A stretch of DNA of 7,849 nt from Lentisphaerota bacterium (GTDB lineage Bacteria > Verrucomicrobiota > Kiritimatiellia > JAAZAB01). The stretch covers positions 1 to 7,849 of the forward strand of contig JACQHI010000458.1 in NCBI GenBank assembly GCA_016199105.1, read 5' to 3'. The notes beneath the pieces were generated by a model, which did not search any database, had not been told where the DNA came from, and saw nothing but the letters and a program-made list of their open reading frames with translations. This document shows, one piece after another, positions 6,751 through 7,849 of this stretch (positions are counted from its first letter, which is position 1; every line of letters begins with the position of its first letter). The translations under genes and the position numbers were made by a program.

Positions 6751-7709
6751 TAGCGTTCTTTCGCGGTTAAAATCCGGTCCGGAAAACTCCAGCCGCACGC
6801 GCGCAGGTGGGCGATGCCCGTGTCATATTCCTGCTCGATACGGTCAAGCTCGTCATGCCGATGCTCGAGTTCGAGCGACACCTCGCCGCGGTAACCGGCG
6901 CGATCCAAAGCCCGGCCAAACGCCGCAAAGTCAACGGATCCCCGGCCCGGCGTCAGTTCCAGGTTTTGCCGGAAATCGCGCGTGTCCCCCCCGGCGCTGT
7001 CCCGTAAATGCACATGGGCCAGTCGCGGCCCCAACGCCTGGAAAAAATCGCCCAAATCGTAGCGGAGAATGCCCCAATGACTGGAATCCACCGTGGCGCC
7101 GACGGCCGGACGCTCGAGCTCCCGGAAAATCGCCAGGACATGCTCCACGGAATCCGTCAATTGGTACAGATGCGGCACTTCGAGGCTCAATCGCACGCCG
7201 CGCGCCGCCGCGAGGTCGGCGATGCGGCGATACCCGGCGACCGCGGCGCGCATCTCGCTTTGCCAGTCGCCCTCCTGCCCGCACCTGCCCGCAGTGCTAC
7301 GCTCAGTGTTGCAGGCGGGGCTATCGCAGCGTTGCAGGCGGGCCACCAGACGGGGTCCGATCGGAAACGAGACGATCGGGATGCCGAGGGCGGCGGCCTC
7401 GTCCAGGAACCAGGTCGCCATGGCGATCGTCGCCTCGGCCTCCTTGGGATTGGCCAGACGCGGACGATAGGTGGCGCCATCCACTTTCCGACTGTCCGAC
7501 ACGTTCATGGCCACGGCCCGCAGGCCGCAGCGGTCCAGCAGGCGCCTGAACCGGTCGCGGTCCGCCTCTCGAAACGGATAATGCCGGCAGTACGAACCGA
7601 GTTCCGTGATTTCCACCTTGTGGAACCCGCGGCGCGCGATGCGTTCGCAGGCGGTCTCGACGTTACACGCCGCGTACCCGAGCGTCGCGCAAGCGGTGAC
7701 TTGAGGCAT
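6750..7709 (-). CDS. Sugar phosphate isomerase/epimerase-like TIM-barrel protein
   Basis: This 319-residue protein fits the xylose isomerase-like / AP endonuclease family 2 TIM barrel, whose members isomerise or epimerise sugars using a divalent metal. Expected metal-site motifs are present: SLEVPH with Glu177, TVDSSHWG with Asp208 and His211, AHVHLRD with His232/His234, and SLELEH with Glu280. The N-terminus GFHKVEITELG (28-38) is also typical. Start choice: the ATG at 7709 has AAAGGA seven bases upstream; the longer frame from 7727 begins with TTG. Residues about 123-147 (RLQRCDSPACNTERSTAGRCG) form an odd Cys-containing insert encoded by a palindromic repeat, placed between SFPIGPR and GDWQSEM. 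It is the first gene of a tight three-gene unit with two URO-D-family genes. The substrate is not evident; inosose or a hexose derivative would be guesses. Confidence 0.87.
   Translation of the reverse strand: MPQVTACATLGYAACNVETACERIARRGFHKVEITELGSYCRHYPFREADRDRFRRLLDRCGLRAVAMNVSDSRKVDGATYRPRLANPKEAEATIAMATWFLDEAAALGIPIVSFPIGPRLVARLQRCDSPACNTERSTAGRCGQEGDWQSEMRAAVAGYRRIADLAAARGVRLSLEVPHLYQLTDSVEHVLAIFRELERPAVGATVDSSHWGILRYDLGDFFQALGPRLAHVHLRDSAGGDTRDFRQNLELTPGRGSVDFAAFGRALDRAGYRGEVSLELEHRHDELDRIEQEYDTGIAHLRACGWSFPDRILTAKER
7274..7342 (-). repeat. In-frame doubly palindromic repeat inside the isomerase gene
   Basis: On the plus strand CCTGCCCGCA occurs twice in tandem (7274-7283, 7284-7293), and TGCAGGCGGG occurs twice (7310-7319, 7333-7342) inside two related 23-25 base units (7296-7320 and 7320-7342). 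Read as RNA of the coding strand, each CCCGCCUGCA can pair with a UGCGGGCAGG, with one mismatch and one wobble, so inner and outer stems nest. The length of 69 bases is a multiple of three, and the reading frame continues through it. The encoded residues do not look like conserved barrel sequence. This suggests a small mobile palindromic element accepted within a surface loop. Confidence 0.6.
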
Positions 7710-7716
7710 GGCGATA

Positions 7717-7722
7717 TCCTTT
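7717..7722 (-). promoter_or_regulatory. Ribosome binding site deciding the isomerase start
   Basis: AAAGGA on the minus strand lies seven bases before the ATG at 7709. It supports that ATG over the in-frame TTG at 7727. Confidence 0.65.
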
Positions 7723-7779
7723 CCCAAAGCGTAACTGCTGGAGGTCTTTTTTAACTACGCCAGCCGCTGCCCGAGCTCA

Positions 7780-7813
7780 GCGTGTGGCGCGGAAACACGC
7801 GAAATGCACGAAA
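7780..7813 (-). promoter_or_regulatory. Candidate operator upstream of the three-gene unit
   Basis: Two overlapping patterns lie about 70-105 bases before the isomerase start. One is a 9-base periodic repeat, on the minus strand TTTCGTGCA, TTTCGCGTG, TTTCCGCGC (7813-7787). The other is an inverted repeat, GCGTGT (7780-7785) and ACACGC (7795-7800). Tandem spaced repeats of this kind resemble sites bound by AraC-type sugar regulators, and the inverted repeat would suit a dimeric repressor. No convincing -35/-10 pair was found next to them. The assignment is inference. Confidence 0.35.
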
Positions 7814-7849
7814 GTTCAGCAAACAAATCATTTTCGACCGGCATTCGCT
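7804..7849 (+). CDS. Possible start of a divergent gene (partial)
   Basis: An ATG at 7804 opens a plus frame, MHESSANKSFSTGIR, that runs off the window. The only purine-rich sequence upstream is GGAA about 10 bases away, which also forms part of the repeated candidate operator. A divergently encoded regulator would fit the setting. Fifteen residues cannot establish a gene, and a minus frame ending at 7755 is equally open. Confidence 0.15.
   Translation, partial: MHESSANKSFSTGIR

Noticed and set aside
7008..7754. A 248-codon plus-strand open frame opposite the isomerase
   Set aside because: Shadow frame; the minus strand has metal-site motifs, a ribosome binding site and operon spacing.
7755..7849. 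Minus-strand frame ending in TAG at 7755 as the tail of an upstream gene
   Set aside because: About 30 open codons in a GC-rich sequence with no recognisable motif; it also overlaps the candidate operator repeats.
1..7849. CRISPR array, tRNA, rRNA, transposase or toxin-antitoxin pair
   Set aside because: Looked for on both strands; no regularly spaced repeats, cloverleaf, rRNA motifs, transposase motifs or paired small genes were seen.

Overview
The window is GC-rich and carries five confident minus-strand genes and one plus-strand gene. Several traits point to a bacterium of the PVC group (Verrucomicrobiota, Lentisphaerota or Kiritimatiellota): an enlarged signal peptidase I, a GspC-like pilot protein, and a TIM-barrel cassette of a sugar isomerase plus uroporphyrinogen-decarboxylase-fold (URO-D) proteins. 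This placement is inference from family flavour; there is no rRNA or phylogenetic marker analysis behind it.

Layout from left to right. Positions 1-218 are a leader region with two compact hairpins and perhaps the last codons of an upstream gene. Positions 219-1133 (+) encode an inner-membrane type II secretion GspC-like protein with a C-terminal PDZ domain. Positions 1134-1513 are a gene-free convergent intergenic region with two palindromic repeat units. The minus strand then holds, in transcription order (right to left), a sugar phosphate isomerase/epimerase-like protein (7709-6750), URO-D-family protein A (6750-5602), URO-D-family protein B (5597-4503), lepA (4440-2632) and lepB (2617-1514). 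Positions 7710-7849 are the upstream control region of this gene set.

The first three minus-strand genes are tightly coupled: a TAATG stop/start overlap, then a 4-nt gap. They very probably act in one pathway, likely carbohydrate or methyl-group metabolism, but the sequence does not reveal the substrate. A 62-nt gap separates them from lepA-lepB, a classical housekeeping pair (ribosome-associated GTPase EF4 and signal peptidase I) that may share the same transcript. LepB matures exported proteins, and GspC belongs to the machinery that exports some of them, so the left half is broadly about secretion.

The most unusual feature is a roughly 69-bp, doubly palindromic repeat inside the isomerase gene (7274-7342). 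It keeps the reading frame and encodes a cysteine-, arginine- and serine-containing insert. It looks like a small mobile palindrome tolerated within a protein. No complete new defence or mobile system is visible.
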